From: Brevundimonas sp. UBA6550
GTDB lineage: Bacteria > Pseudomonadota > Alphaproteobacteria > Caulobacterales > Caulobacteraceae
Direction: 5' to 3'
Assembly: GCF_002434505.1 (NCBI RefSeq)
Contig: NZ_DJKE01000012.1
Location: 248,001 to 312,000 of the forward strand
Length of the DNA: 64,000 bases
Below the pieces are notes generated by a model, which worked only from the letters and a program-made list of their open reading frames with translations, did no database searches and had not been told where the DNA came from. Position 1 is the first letter of the stretch, and every line of letters begins with the position of its first letter. Below are positions 15,286 to 24,281 of this stretch, one piece after another. A program made the translations under genes and the position numbers.

Positions 15286-16074
15286 ATGCGCGCACTCCGC
15301 ACCGCCGCCTCGGGCATGGCTGCTCAGCAGCTGAACGTCGAGGTCATCTCCAACAACATCGCCAACATGAACACGGTGGGCTTCAAGAAGCAGCGCGCCG
15401 AGTTCCAGGACCTGCTCTATCAGAACGTCGAACGGATGGGGGCCCAGTCCTCCAGCGCCGGCACCGTGGTTCCGACCGGCATCCAGATCGGCGCGGGCGT
15501 CAAGGCCGGGGCGGTCTATCGCGTCACCGAACAGGGCACGCCCCAGGCCACCGGCAACCCCTACGACATGGCCATCGACGGCAAGGGCTATTTCCAGATC
15601 AGCCTGCCCTCGGGCGAGAAGGCCTACACCCGCGCCGGCAACCTTCAGGTCAACCCGGAGGGCCAGATGGTCACCGACGACGGCTATCTGCTGGAGCCGG
15701 CCGTCACCATCCCGCAGGACACCACCAAACTGACCATCTCCAAGACCGGCCTGGTCCAGGTGACGCAGGCCGGCCAGCCCGCCCCGACCACGGTGGGCCA
15801 GATCGAACTGGCCAATTTTTTCAACGAGGCGGGCCTGGAAGCCATCGGCGACAACCTGCTGCTGGAAACCGCCGCCTCGGGCCCCGCCATCGTCGGCACG
15901 CCCGGCGACGCGGGCTTCGGTCAGGTGCTGCAGAACTACACCGAGGCGTCGAACGTGGATGCGGTGTCGGAGATCAGCGCCCTGATCGTGGCCCAGCGCG
16001 CCTATGAGATGAACTCCAAGGTCATCAGCACCGCCGACCAGATGCTGTCGGTCGCCTCGCAAGTGAAGAGCTGA
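15286..16074 (+). CDS. flgG: Flagellar distal rod protein FlgG
   Basis: 262 residues, the normal FlgG length. MRALRTAASGMAAQQLNVEV and the following NNIANMNTVGFK are the N-terminal rod signature. The C-terminus has LIVAQRAYEMNSKVIST, matching the terminal helix of FlgG. It forms the distal rod that carries the P and L rings. The second gene of the sigma-54 operon, 14 bases after flgF and 3 bases before flgA. Confidence 0.98.
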   Translation: MRALRTAASGMAAQQLNVEVISNNIANMNTVGFKKQRAEFQDLLYQNVERMGAQSSSAGTVVPTGIQIGAGVKAGAVYRVTEQGTPQATGNPYDMAIDGKGYFQISLPSGEKAYTRAGNLQVNPEGQMVTDDGYLLEPAVTIPQDTTKLTISKTGLVQVTQAGQPAPTTVGQIELANFFNEAGLEAIGDNLLLETAASGPAIVGTPGDAGFGQVLQNYTEASNVDAVSEISALIVAQRAYEMNSKVISTADQMLSVASQVKS

Positions 16075-16077
16075 GCC

Positions 16078-16686
16078 ATGCGCCTGACCCGCACCCTGAT
16101 CCTCGCAGCCGCCGCCAGCGCCTTCGCCGGCGCGGCCTTGGCCGGACCGGTCGTGCTGCGCGCCAATCCGGTCGACGACGACGGCCGCGTCACTCTAGGC
16201 GACCTGTTCGAGGGCGCCGGGTCCGCCGCCGACGTCGTGGTGGCCCAGCGCGTCGGCCCCTCGGTCGTGCTGGAGGCCGGCCAGCTTCAGGCCCAGGCCC
16301 GTCAGGCCGGTCTGGACTGGGCCAATCCCAACGGCCTGCGCCGCGTCGCCGTGCGCCGCGCCGAGGCGCCGGTCCAGGGCATGGCGGAAACCGCCGCCGC
16401 CCCTGCCGCCGTCCAGCCCGTCGCCCGCGCCGCCTATCGGCCCGCCGCCGCCCAGCAGATCATCGCCCGCAACGACATGGTGCGCGTCACCTATCAGGTC
16501 GGCGGCGTGAACCTGGCCGTCATGGGCAAGGCCATGCGCAGCGCCGGCCTGGGCGAACCCGTCGCCATCATGAACACCACCTCCAACCGCGTCATCGACG
16601 CCGTGGCCTCCGGTCCCGGCCAGGCCGTCGCCGGCCCGGCCGCCGACGCCGCACGCGCCGCCCCTCAACAATTCGCCGCCCGCTAG
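16078..16686 (+). CDS. flgA: P-ring assembly chaperone FlgA
   Basis: 202 residues with a Sec signal peptide (cleavage after about residue 22, ...GAALA). The C-terminal ChapFlgA/SAF-type domain (about 125-190) has the expected IARNDMVRVTYQVGGVNLAV and VRN-type strands. A low-complexity Ala/Pro/Val linker (about 95-125) separates it from the N-terminal lobe. It acts in the periplasm to assemble the FlgI P ring. flgI itself is not in this window. The start ATG is 3 bases past the flgG stop. Confidence 0.93.
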   Translation: MRLTRTLILAAAASAFAGAALAGPVVLRANPVDDDGRVTLGDLFEGAGSAADVVVAQRVGPSVVLEAGQLQAQARQAGLDWANPNGLRRVAVRRAEAPVQGMAETAAAPAAVQPVARAAYRPAAAQQIIARNDMVRVTYQVGGVNLAVMGKAMRSAGLGEPVAIMNTTSNRVIDAVASGPGQAVAGPAADAARAAPQQFAAR

Positions 16687-16698
16687 GGAAACCTCGTC

Positions 16699-17418
16699 AT
16701 GCGCAAGATCCTTCTGACCCTCGCCGCCGTCGCCCCCCTGGCCGCCTGCTCCACTGTCGCCGAGACGGTGCGCGGCCCCGAACTGGCGCCCATCGGCTAT
16801 CCCGCCGCCCTGGTGCCGGTGCAGCAGGCCTATCTGCCGGCGCCCGACGCCGCCGCCAGTTCCAACAGCCTGTGGCGCGCCGGCGCCCGCACCTTCTTCG
16901 GCGATCAGCGCGCCCGCCACGTCGGCGACATCCTGACGGTCAAGATCGACATCGACGACCGCGCCCAGACCCAGAACTCGACCCAGCGGTCGCGTTCGAA
17001 CAACATCTCCGGCGGCGTCTCGCACCTGTTCGGCCTGGAAAGCAGCCTGGGCCGCGCCTTCCCCGGCGGGTTCGATCCATCGAACATGGTCGGCATGGAC
17101 GGGGCGTCCAAATCCACCGGAACCGGCACCGTCAACCGCGCCGAAAAGGTCTCGCTGACCATCGCCGCCGTCGTGACCGACGTTCTGGCCAACGGCAATC
17201 TGGTCATCCAGGGTCGGCAGGAAGTGCGCACCAACCGCGAGGTCCGCGAACTGACCGTCGCCGGCATCGTGCGGCCCGAGGACATTTCGTCCGCCAACGC
17301 CATCAACCACACCCAGATCGCCGAGGCCCGCATCTCCTACGGCGGCCGGGGCGACGTCAGCCGCGTCCAGGCCCCGCCGGTGGGTCAGGCTCTGGTCGAA
17401 CGGTTCAGCCCGTTCTGA
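16699..17418 (+). CDS. flgH: Flagellar L-ring lipoprotein FlgH
   Basis: 239 residues with a lipoprotein signal (lipobox LAAC, Cys17). The mature part carries FlgH features: NSLWR near residue 57, FFGDQRARHVGDILTVKI, and NGNLVIQGRQEVRTNREVREL, then VAGIVRPEDI. It forms the outer-membrane L ring around the rod. It is the last recognisable gene of the flgFGAH operon. Confidence 0.96.
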   Translation: MRKILLTLAAVAPLAACSTVAETVRGPELAPIGYPAALVPVQQAYLPAPDAAASSNSLWRAGARTFFGDQRARHVGDILTVKIDIDDRAQTQNSTQRSRSNNISGGVSHLFGLESSLGRAFPGGFDPSNMVGMDGASKSTGTGTVNRAEKVSLTIAAVVTDVLANGNLVIQGRQEVRTNREVRELTVAGIVRPEDISSANAINHTQIAEARISYGGRGDVSRVQAPPVGQALVERFSPF

Positions 17419-17575
17419 CCGGACAGGCCGGTTTGAACCGTCTGCGGATAACCGCGTTCCGTTCTGCTGAAGGCCTGTGGGGAGGATTGCGGCTGTCTGG
17501 TCTCTTGCGGATAAGCGCCGGTGTGGCGACACTGGGCGCGACGCGACGATGCGCGTCGTCGGCGGGGGCTGACGC

Positions 17576-18004
17576 ATGACCCTTATCGCTTCGGCCCTGA
17601 TGGCCCTGGCGCTCCAGGCCGCGCCTGCCAGCGGCTGGACCTGGAGCCTGTACGAAGGCGAAGGCCCGCTGGTGCTGGCCAACGACATTCCCGACACGGC
17701 CGAACTTCGCTCCACCTTCCAATGCCAGGCCGGCTCGGGCGCCGTGACCATCTCCGTCTATGGCGAGCCGGCGACGGCCGGCTTCGCCCGCATCACCGCC
17801 GGCGGGACCACCGCCGCCAGCGAGGCGCGGGTCGGGCGCGGCGGCAAGCTGGAGACCGCCATCCCGGTCGATCACCCCGCCTTCACCGCCTTCGTCGCCG
17901 ACGGCCGCATGACCATCGCCGTCGGAACCGACGCCCGGACCATCACGGTCGAACGCCCCCATCTGGCCAAGCTGCGTCGCTTCGCCGACCGCTGCGCCGG
18001 ATAA
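17576..18004 (+). CDS. Small secreted hypothetical protein, paralogue of the next gene
   Basis: 142 residues starting MTLIASALMAL. An N-terminal hydrophobic stretch with cleavage after about residue 19 suggests export. The mature part begins GWTWSLYEGEG and contains CQAGSGAVTI. It ends FADRCAG, so two Cys residues could form one disulfide. I know no family. The following gene has the same motif (CQAGSGALEI) and the same terminal F-x-x-x-CG pattern, so the two look like a tandem duplication. The stop is 11 bases from the next start, so they are probably co-transcribed. Confidence 0.75.
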   Translation: MTLIASALMALALQAAPASGWTWSLYEGEGPLVLANDIPDTAELRSTFQCQAGSGAVTISVYGEPATAGFARITAGGTTAASEARVGRGGKLETAIPVDHPAFTAFVADGRMTIAVGTDARTITVERPHLAKLRRFADRCAG

Positions 18005-18015
18005 GAGAGGTCGCC

Positions 18016-18519
18016 ATGCGTCTGTCCCGCCTGATCCCCGCCCTGATGGCCGTTTCGGCCCTGGCCGCCTGCGCCACCCACGCCCCCGCCCCTGCGGCAG
18101 GCATGGCCGCCGCCCAGGGCGAGCCCGTCGCCACGGCCGGTCTGGACTGGTTCATGAACCGCGACGGGCGGGAGGTCAGCCTGGCCTATGGCGTGGCCAA
18201 CAGCGACGAGGTGAAGCTGCATCTGCTCTGCCAAGCGGGCTCCGGCGCGCTGGAGATCACGGCGGCCAGCGAGAAGCCCGCGCGTGAAATCCATCTGGAA
18301 TCCGGCGGCGACACCGAACGCTACGCCGCCACGTCGGAACCGGCCGTTGTCCACGAAGGCGAACTGTTGACCGCCCGCGCCAAGACCAAAGACCCGGTGT
18401 TCCTGCGGTTCCGTCGCCTGGGCTGGATCGCCGCCTGGGCGGACGACGTGCGTGAACTTTATGTCGCCCATCCGACGGCCAAGGCCGGGATCGAACAGTT
18501 CTTCACCGTCTGCGGTTGA
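18016..18519 (+). CDS. Small secreted lipoprotein-like hypothetical protein
   Basis: 167 residues. The ATG follows GAGAGG. A lipoprotein signal (LAAC, Cys18) is visible, so it should be anchored in a membrane facing the periplasm. The mature sequence has LDWFMNRDGREVSLAYG, then CQAGSGALEI and a terminal FFTVCG. The two Cys residues correspond to those of the preceding gene. Function is unknown. The shared motifs mark a small local family that I cannot name. Confidence 0.75.
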   Translation: MRLSRLIPALMAVSALAACATHAPAPAAGMAAAQGEPVATAGLDWFMNRDGREVSLAYGVANSDEVKLHLLCQAGSGALEITAASEKPAREIHLESGGDTERYAATSEPAVVHEGELLTARAKTKDPVFLRFRRLGWIAAWADDVRELYVAHPTAKAGIEQFFTVCG

Positions 18520-18571
18520 CGCCGCGACGCGGCTCGGCTTGCACTGCGCCCTGCACTGGAGGGGCGCACCG

Positions 18572-20356
18572 ATGAAGATGTCTCAGCTGGCCTTGGCGGC
18601 CCTGATCGCGGCGGCGTCGCCGACCCTGGTGCTGGCCCAGACGCCGCCGGCCGTAGCGCCCGCCGCTGCGGACGCGGCGCTGAACGCCGTGGTCGCCGAT
18701 TACGAGACCTATCTGAAGGCGGTCGATCCCTTCTCGGCCAGCGGCGAGGGCGATGTGGAGGCCATGGGCCGGGTCCCGGACCTGAGCCGCGCCTTCGAAC
18801 TGGCCCAGCGCGCACCGCTGGAAGGGTTCGTGCGGCGGCTCGACGCCATCGACCCGGCAAGTCTTTCCCACGCCGGCGCCATCAACCACGCCTTCCTGCT
18901 CTACAGCCTGAAACGCAGCATCGAGGGGCTGGATTACGACACCGGTCGGCTGGCCTTCGACAGCGAGGGCGGGCCGGGGACGTGGGCGCTTTACGTCGGC
19001 GGCGGCACGCGGCTGAACTCGGTCGCGGAGGCCGAGCGCTATATCCAGCGCATACGCGGCTTCGGCGACATCTACGCCCAGACCACCGACAATGCGCGGC
19101 GCGGCCTGGACACCGGCATGGTCCAGGCGCGGTCGGTCACGCAAAGCGCCGTCGCCCTGGCCCGCAACGACGTGGCCATCGCGCCCGACGCCGAACCGCT
19201 GCTGAAACCCTTCGCCACCCTGCCCGCGACCGTGCCTCAGGCCGAAAAGGATCGACTGACGGCCGAGGGCGCCGCCGCCGTGGCCGCCGTCATCGTCCCG
19301 GCCCGCCGGGCCTTGCTGACCTTCCTTGAGACCGACTACCTGCCCAAGGCGCCGGTCGAACCCGGCATCGGCGATCGCCCCGGCGGCAAGGCGCTCTACG
19401 CCTATCTGGTGCGCGGCCACACCACCACCGACCTGACGCCGGATCAGATCCACCGGATCGGCCTGGACGAGGTGGCCCGCATTCGCGCCCGCATGGAGGT
19501 GGAGATGAAGGCGTCGGGCTGGACCGGCGATTTCGCCGGCTTCCTGGCCTTCCTGCGCACCGATCCGCAATTCTATGCGACCAGCCGCGAACAGTTGCTG
19601 GAGAAGGCGTCGGAAATGGCCAAGCGCGCCGACGGCGGCCTGCCGGCCCTGTTCGCCACCCTGCCCCGCCTGCCCTATGACGTGCAGCCCGTGCCGCCGC
19701 AGATCGAGGAGAACTATACCACCGGCCGCTACAACGGCGGGTCGATGCAGAACGGCGTGGCGGCCCATTACATCGTCAACACGTCCAAGCTGGATCAGCG
19801 CCCGCTCTATGAACTGCCCGCCCTGACCCTGCATGAGGCCGTGCCGGGCCACCACATCCAGATCGCCCTGCAGCAGGAGGCCGCCGGCCAGCCCTATTTC
19901 CGGCGTCAGGCCAATGTCACCGCCTTCACCGAGGGCTGGGGCCTGTATGCGGAATATCTGGGCGAGGAGATGGGCTTCTACCGCACGCCCTATGAGCGGT
20001 TCGGCCGCCTGTCCTACGAGATGTGGCGCGCCTGTCGCCTGGTCGCCGACACCGGCCTGCACTGGATGGGCTGGACCGAGGACCAGGCCCGCGCCTGTTT
20101 CCGCGACAACTCGGCGCTTGCGCCCCACAACATCGAGACCGAGCTTCAGCGCTACATCGGCTGGCCCGGTCAGGCCACGGCCTACAAGATCGGCGAAATC
20201 CGCCTGCGCGAGATCCGCGAACGGGCCGAGCGGGAACTGGGGCCGAAGTTCAACGTCCGCACCTTCCACGACGCCCTGCTGACCGAAGGCCCCCTGCCGC
20301 TGGCGCTGCTGGACCAGCGCATGGATAGGTGGATCGCCGAGCAGAAGGCGAAGTAG
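18572..20356 (+). CDS. DUF885 family secreted putative metallopeptidase
   Basis: 594 residues. The ATG follows GGAGGGG. A signal peptide runs to about residue 23 (...LVLA). The HEAVPGHH motif (residues 421-428) is the zinc-binding HExxH-like signature of the DUF885 family, and EGWGLYAEYLGEE about 35 residues later supplies the Glu ligand region. The fold is thermolysin/M3-like. Peptidase activity is inferred. It starts 52 bases past the upstream lipoprotein gene and is followed by a repeat region, not another gene. Confidence 0.88.
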   Translation: MKMSQLALAALIAAASPTLVLAQTPPAVAPAAADAALNAVVADYETYLKAVDPFSASGEGDVEAMGRVPDLSRAFELAQRAPLEGFVRRLDAIDPASLSHAGAINHAFLLYSLKRSIEGLDYDTGRLAFDSEGGPGTWALYVGGGTRLNSVAEAERYIQRIRGFGDIYAQTTDNARRGLDTGMVQARSVTQSAVALARNDVAIAPDAEPLLKPFATLPATVPQAEKDRLTAEGAAAVAAVIVPARRALLTFLETDYLPKAPVEPGIGDRPGGKALYAYLVRGHTTTDLTPDQIHRIGLDEVARIRARMEVEMKASGWTGDFAGFLAFLRTDPQFYATSREQLLEKASEMAKRADGGLPALFATLPRLPYDVQPVPPQIEENYTTGRYNGGSMQNGVAAHYIVNTSKLDQRPLYELPALTLHEAVPGHHIQIALQQEAAGQPYFRRQANVTAFTEGWGLYAEYLGEEMGFYRTPYERFGRLSYEMWRACRLVADTGLHWMGWTEDQARACFRDNSALAPHNIETELQRYIGWPGQATAYKIGEIRLREIRERAERELGPKFNVRTFHDALLTEGPLPLALLDQRMDRWIAEQKAK

Positions 20357-20365
20357 GTGAACCTG

Positions 20366-20505
20366 TCTCCTCCCCGCCTTGCGGGGAGGTGGCTCGTAGC
20401 GCAGCGAAGAGACGGAGGGGTTCTGCACCGCATCACAAGCTTCAGTGGAACTTCAAGAGCCCCTCCACCGCTTCGCGGTCCCCCTCCCCATTTCATGGGG
20501 AGGAG
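20366..20505. repeat. Inverted pair of extragenic repeats (REP/BIME-like)
   Basis: The left unit (20366-20422) and the right unit (20459-20505) are imperfect inverted copies. Each has a TCTCCTCCCC start, a CTCCCC...GGGGAG hairpin and a GGAGGGGT-type end. They lie between the convergent DUF885 and cysK genes. Such units occur in many copies in Caulobacterales genomes by my recollection. Here the hairpins may also serve as a two-way terminator. Confidence 0.8.
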
Positions 20506-20514
20506 ACGATGGGT

Positions 20515-21513
20515 TCACGCCCAGTCCGGCTCCGGCAATCCCTTGGACCGCAGGAAGGCCGGATTGAATAGTTTGGACGCATAGCGCGATCCGGGGTCGC
20601 ACAGGCAGGTGACGATGGTCTTGCCCGGCCCGATCTCCCTGGCCAGCCGCACGGCCCCGGCGATGTTCACCCCGGCCGATCCGCCCAGCGACAGGCCTTC
20701 GTGCTTCACCAGGTCGAACAGGAGCGGCAGGAACTCGGCGTCCTCGATCCGATAGGCGTGGTCGGGGCGGAACCCTTCCAGATTGCCGGTGATCCGGGCC
20801 ACGCCGATGCCTTCGGTGATCGACGACCCTTCGCCGGTCATCTCGCCCTTGTTGAACCAGTTGAACATGGCCGCGCCCGCCGGATCGGCCAGGGCGATGG
20901 TCACGTCCGGCTTCTGCTCGCGCAGATAGGCCGAAACCCCGGCGATGGTGCCGCCTGACCCGACGGCCGAGACGAAGGCGTCCACCTTACCCTCCGTCTG
21001 CGCCCAGATTTCCGGGCCGGTGGCGCCGTAGTGGGCGTCGCGGTTGGCCGTGTTGTCGAACTGATTAGCCCAGATGGCTCCGGCCTCCTCGCTGTCGTTC
21101 AACTCGGCCGCCAGACGCCCGGAATAGTGGACGAAATGGTTGGGGCTGGAAAACGGCGCGGCGTCCACCTCGACCAGGCGCGCGCCCAGCGAACGGATGG
21201 CGGACTTCTTCTCTTCCGACTGGGTGCGGGGAATGACGATCACCACCGGATGGCCCAGGGCCGCCCCGACCAGGGCCAGGCCGATGCCGGTGTTGCCGGC
21301 CGTCCCCTCGACGATGGTCCCGCCAGGCTTCAGCGCGCCCGACGCCCGCGCGGTCTGAACGATGGACAGGGCGGCGCGGTCCTTGATCGAGCCGCCGGGG
21401 TTCAAGAACTCGGCCTTGCCCAGGATTTCGCACCCCGTCTGGTCGGACAGGCGGTTCAGGCGCACCAGCGGCGTATTGCCGATCAGGTCGATGACGGTAG
21501 GCGTGACGGACAC
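20515..21513 (-). CDS. cysK: Cysteine synthase A (O-acetylserine sulfhydrylase)
   Basis: 332 residues of the fold II PLP family. GGSIKDRAA places the PLP Lys at residue 44. EGTAGNTGIGLA binds the PLP phosphate or substrate, and SAVGSGGTIAG is the glycine loop. It makes cysteine from O-acetylserine and sulfide. It is the last gene of the leftward cysG-DUF2849-cysI-cysH-cysK operon, 34 bases after the cysH stop. It therefore consumes the sulfide the others make. Cystathionine beta-synthase-like paralogues cannot be fully excluded, but context favours cysK. Confidence 0.92.
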   Translation of the reverse strand: MSVTPTVIDLIGNTPLVRLNRLSDQTGCEILGKAEFLNPGGSIKDRAALSIVQTARASGALKPGGTIVEGTAGNTGIGLALVGAALGHPVVIVIPRTQSEEKKSAIRSLGARLVEVDAAPFSSPNHFVHYSGRLAAELNDSEEAGAIWANQFDNTANRDAHYGATGPEIWAQTEGKVDAFVSAVGSGGTIAGVSAYLREQKPDVTIALADPAGAAMFNWFNKGEMTGEGSSITEGIGVARITGNLEGFRPDHAYRIEDAEFLPLLFDLVKHEGLSLGGSAGVNIAGAVRLAREIGPGKTIVTCLCDPGSRYASKLFNPAFLRSKGLPEPDWA

Positions 21514-21547
21514 GTTGAAGCTTTCAGGCGAGGTCGAAAAGGTCGGA

Positions 21548-22639
21548 TCAGGCCGCGGCCTGCCGTTTGCCTAGGTGGATGCCGCACTCGACCTTGTCCA
21601 TACCCGACCAGCGCCCGGCGCGGGCGTCCTCGCCGGTCTGGACCGCCCGGGTGCAGGGCCAGCAGCCGATGGAGGCATAGCCCTGCTCGACCAGCGGATG
21701 GCGCGGCAGGTCGTTCTCGTCCAGCCAGGTCTCGACGTCGTCGGCGTCCCAGTTCGCCAGCGGATTGATCCGCAGCACCCCGTCCAGCACCTCGAACGGC
21801 TTCAGGCGCGCCCGCGTGGCGGCCTGATAGCGTTTGCGGCCGGTGATGATGGCGTTGAATCCCGCCGTCGCCCGCGCCAGCGGCCGCACCTTGCGAAGGT
21901 CGCAGCAGGCGTCGGCGTCGGTCCGCCACAGGTCGTCGCGCGCGTCCAGCGCCGCCTTCTCGTTCGCATCGGGCGTGACCAGCCGCACATCGGTCAGGCC
22001 CAGCGCCTTGGTCAGTTGGGTGCGATAGGACAGGGTCTGCAGGAAATGCTGGCCGGTCTCCAGAAACACCACCGGCGTCTCGGGCCGTTCATCGGCGATG
22101 ATATGCAGCAGGGCCGCCGATTCCGCCCCGAAGGACGAGATGGCCCCGACCCGCAGCCTCAGCGCAGGGTCCAGCGCCGCCTTGACGATTTCAGCCGCCG
22201 TCTTGCCCTCGGTCTCGTGGTTCAGCCGTTCGGCCAACGCCTCCAGGTCGTGGTCGTTCGAGGCCGCGCGGCGGCGCCGCCAGATGGTCGGCGCGGGATC
22301 GACGGCGGGCTGATAGGCGCCGCTGAACGCCTGATCCATCCGGCCCCAGACATCCGCATCGGCTCCCGGCGACAACTCCACCGCATCGAATCCAGAACGC
22401 CGCAGATGCCGCGCCTGATCCGGCAGCAGCTTGCCGGCCGCGATCAACCGCCCGGCGTATCCCCGCTCGCGCAGCACCGCCGCCAGCGAGAAGCCGCGCC
22501 CGTCGCGAAAGGCGTCGAACTCCAGCACCAGCACATCCTCATGGGCAGCCGCCGCCTCGACCTCTTCCAGCGGCGTCGTGACCGACAGGCGCAACCCGTT
22601 CTGAATCCCTTCAAGCGTTTGCAGCATCGAGCGTCTCAT
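21548..22639 (-). CDS. cysH: DUF934-APS reductase (CysH) fusion
   Basis: 363 residues in two parts. Residues 1 to about 115 match DUF934 (LEFDAFRDGRGFSLAAVLRERGYAG), usually a separate gene next to cysI. Residues 125-363 are adenylylsulfate reductase: a PP-loop-like SSFGAESAALLH, the Cys pairs C245-C246 and C326-C329 for a [4Fe-4S] cluster, and the catalytic VECGIH (Cys352). The four cluster Cys mark an APS-reducing, not a PAPS-reducing, enzyme. It overlaps the cysI end by up to 29 bases. An ATG at residue 5 shortens this to 17. The join appears true, with no frame break. Confidence 0.93.
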   Translation of the reverse strand: MRRSMLQTLEGIQNGLRLSVTTPLEEVEAAAAHEDVLVLEFDAFRDGRGFSLAAVLRERGYAGRLIAAGKLLPDQARHLRRSGFDAVELSPGADADVWGRMDQAFSGAYQPAVDPAPTIWRRRRAASNDHDLEALAERLNHETEGKTAAEIVKAALDPALRLRVGAISSFGAESAALLHIIADERPETPVVFLETGQHFLQTLSYRTQLTKALGLTDVRLVTPDANEKAALDARDDLWRTDADACCDLRKVRPLARATAGFNAIITGRKRYQAATRARLKPFEVLDGVLRINPLANWDADDVETWLDENDLPRHPLVEQGYASIGCWPCTRAVQTGEDARAGRWSGMDKVECGIHLGKRQAAA

Positions 22640-24281
22640 AGATGGCGTCGCGGAAGGGATCGGGGCCGACGCGGCGCACCGTGTCGATGAACCGTTCGCC
22701 GTCCGTGCGGATTTGCAGATAGCGGTCCAGCGTCCGCTGAATGGCGGGCGCCACCTCTTGCGACGGCAGGCTCTTGCCCACGATGTCGCCCAGCGCCGCC
22801 TGTTCGTCGGGCGAGCCGCCGACGGTGATCTGATAATATTCCTCGCCCTTTCGATCGACGCCCAGCACGCCGATGTGGCCGACGTGGTGATGGCCGCAGG
22901 CGTTGATGCAGCCGCTCATATTGATGCGAACCGGCCCCAGCGCTTCCTGATAGTCCAGGTCGGCCAACCGCTTGGACAGGGCCTGGGCCACCGGGATCGA
23001 CCGGGCGTTGGCCAGGCTGCAATAGTCCAGTCCCGGGCAGGCGATGACGTCGGTCGCCAGGTCCGCATTGGCCGTCGCCAGACCCGCCTCATGCAAGGCC
23101 CGCCACACGGTCGGCACGTCGCCCAGCTTCACATGCGGCAGGACCAGGTTCTGTTCATAGGCGGCGCGCAGTTCGTCGAACGAATAGCGCTCGGCCAGGT
23201 CCGCCACGGCGTCCATCTGGTCCGCCGTGATGTCGCCGGGCACGCCGCCGACCGGCTTCAGCGACACCACCACCGAGGCGTAGCCCGACTGGCGATGACG
23301 GCGCACGTTGTTGCGGGCGAACCGCGCGAAGTCTGGGTCGGCCAGCAGGGCGCGGTCGAACGGGGCGCTGGTCTTGGGCAGATCGGCGAAGGGCGGCGGG
23401 GCGAAATAGGCCTGGATGCGCGCGACCTCATCGTCCGGCACGCGCAGGTCTTCGCGACGCAGGGTGGCGTAGTGCCTGTCCACCTCCTCGCGGAAGGCGT
23501 CGATGCCCAGGGAGGCGACCAGGATCTTGATCCGCGCCTTGTGGATGTTGTCGCGGCGCCCCAGCAGGTTCCACGCCCGCAGGATGGCGGTCAGATAGGC
23601 CAGCAGGTCCGCCGCCGGGACCGCCGACGCGATCTCCTGCGCGATATGGGGCAGACGCCCCTGCCCGCCGCCGACGAAGACGCGGAAGGCCGTGCCGCCG
23701 TCCTCGCCCTTGACGATCTGCAGGCCGACGTCGTGGGTGCGGATCGCCGCCCGGTCCTTTTCGGCGCCGATCACCGCGATCTTGAACTTGCGCGGCAGGA
23801 AGGAAAACTCGGGGTGAATGGTCGACCACTGGCGGATGATCTCGCACCAGGGGCGCGGGTCTTCGATCTCGTCGTCGGCGGCGCCCGCGAACACGTCCGT
23901 CGTGGTGTTGCGGATGCAGTTGCCGCTGGTCTGGATGGCGTGCATCTCGACCTCGGCCAGATCGCTCAGGATGGCCGGCAGGTCGGTCAGGGCCGGCCAG
24001 TTGTATTGAATGTTGCACCGCGTGGTGAAGTGGCCGTAGCCCTTGTCATAGGTGCGGGCGATATGGGCCAGCCGCCGCATCTGGCGGCTGCTCATCACGC
24101 CGTAAGGAATGGCGACCCGCAGCATATAGGCGTGAAGCTGCAGATAGACGCCGTTCATCAGCCGCAGCGGCTTGAACTCGTCCTCGGTCAGGGCGCCGGA
24201 CGCGCGTCGCGCCACCTGATCGGAAAACTCCTCGACCCGTTCGCGCACCAGGGCATGGTCGAACTCGTCATAGCGATACAT
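22611..24281 (-). CDS. cysI: Sulfite reductase hemoprotein (CysI-type)
   Basis: 556 residues of the nitrite/sulfite reductase family. Two half-domains (ferredoxin-like, about 45-115 and 310-385) flank the siroheme site. The four cluster ligands are C415 and C421 (ACPGLDYCS) and C458 and C462 (GCINACGHHH), in the expected CX5C...CX3C spacing. It reduces sulfite to sulfide. No NADPH flavoprotein subunit (cysJ) is nearby, so ferredoxin or another donor is likely. It overlaps the DUF2849 stop (TGATG) and the cysH start, which indicates tight coupling. Confidence 0.95.
   Translation of the reverse strand: MYRYDEFDHALVRERVEEFSDQVARRASGALTEDEFKPLRLMNGVYLQLHAYMLRVAIPYGVMSSRQMRRLAHIARTYDKGYGHFTTRCNIQYNWPALTDLPAILSDLAEVEMHAIQTSGNCIRNTTTDVFAGAADDEIEDPRPWCEIIRQWSTIHPEFSFLPRKFKIAVIGAEKDRAAIRTHDVGLQIVKGEDGGTAFRVFVGGGQGRLPHIAQEIASAVPAADLLAYLTAILRAWNLLGRRDNIHKARIKILVASLGIDAFREEVDRHYATLRREDLRVPDDEVARIQAYFAPPPFADLPKTSAPFDRALLADPDFARFARNNVRRHRQSGYASVVVSLKPVGGVPGDITADQMDAVADLAERYSFDELRAAYEQNLVLPHVKLGDVPTVWRALHEAGLATANADLATDVIACPGLDYCSLANARSIPVAQALSKRLADLDYQEALGPVRINMSGCINACGHHHVGHIGVLGVDRKGEEYYQITVGGSPDEQAALGDIVGKSLPSQEVAPAIQRTLDRYLQIRTDGERFIDTVRRVGPDPFRDAIYETLDAANA

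Noticed and set aside
20366..20505. CRISPR-like repeat
   Set aside because: Only two inverted units with hairpins and no regular direct repeats or spacers. It matches an extragenic palindromic repeat.
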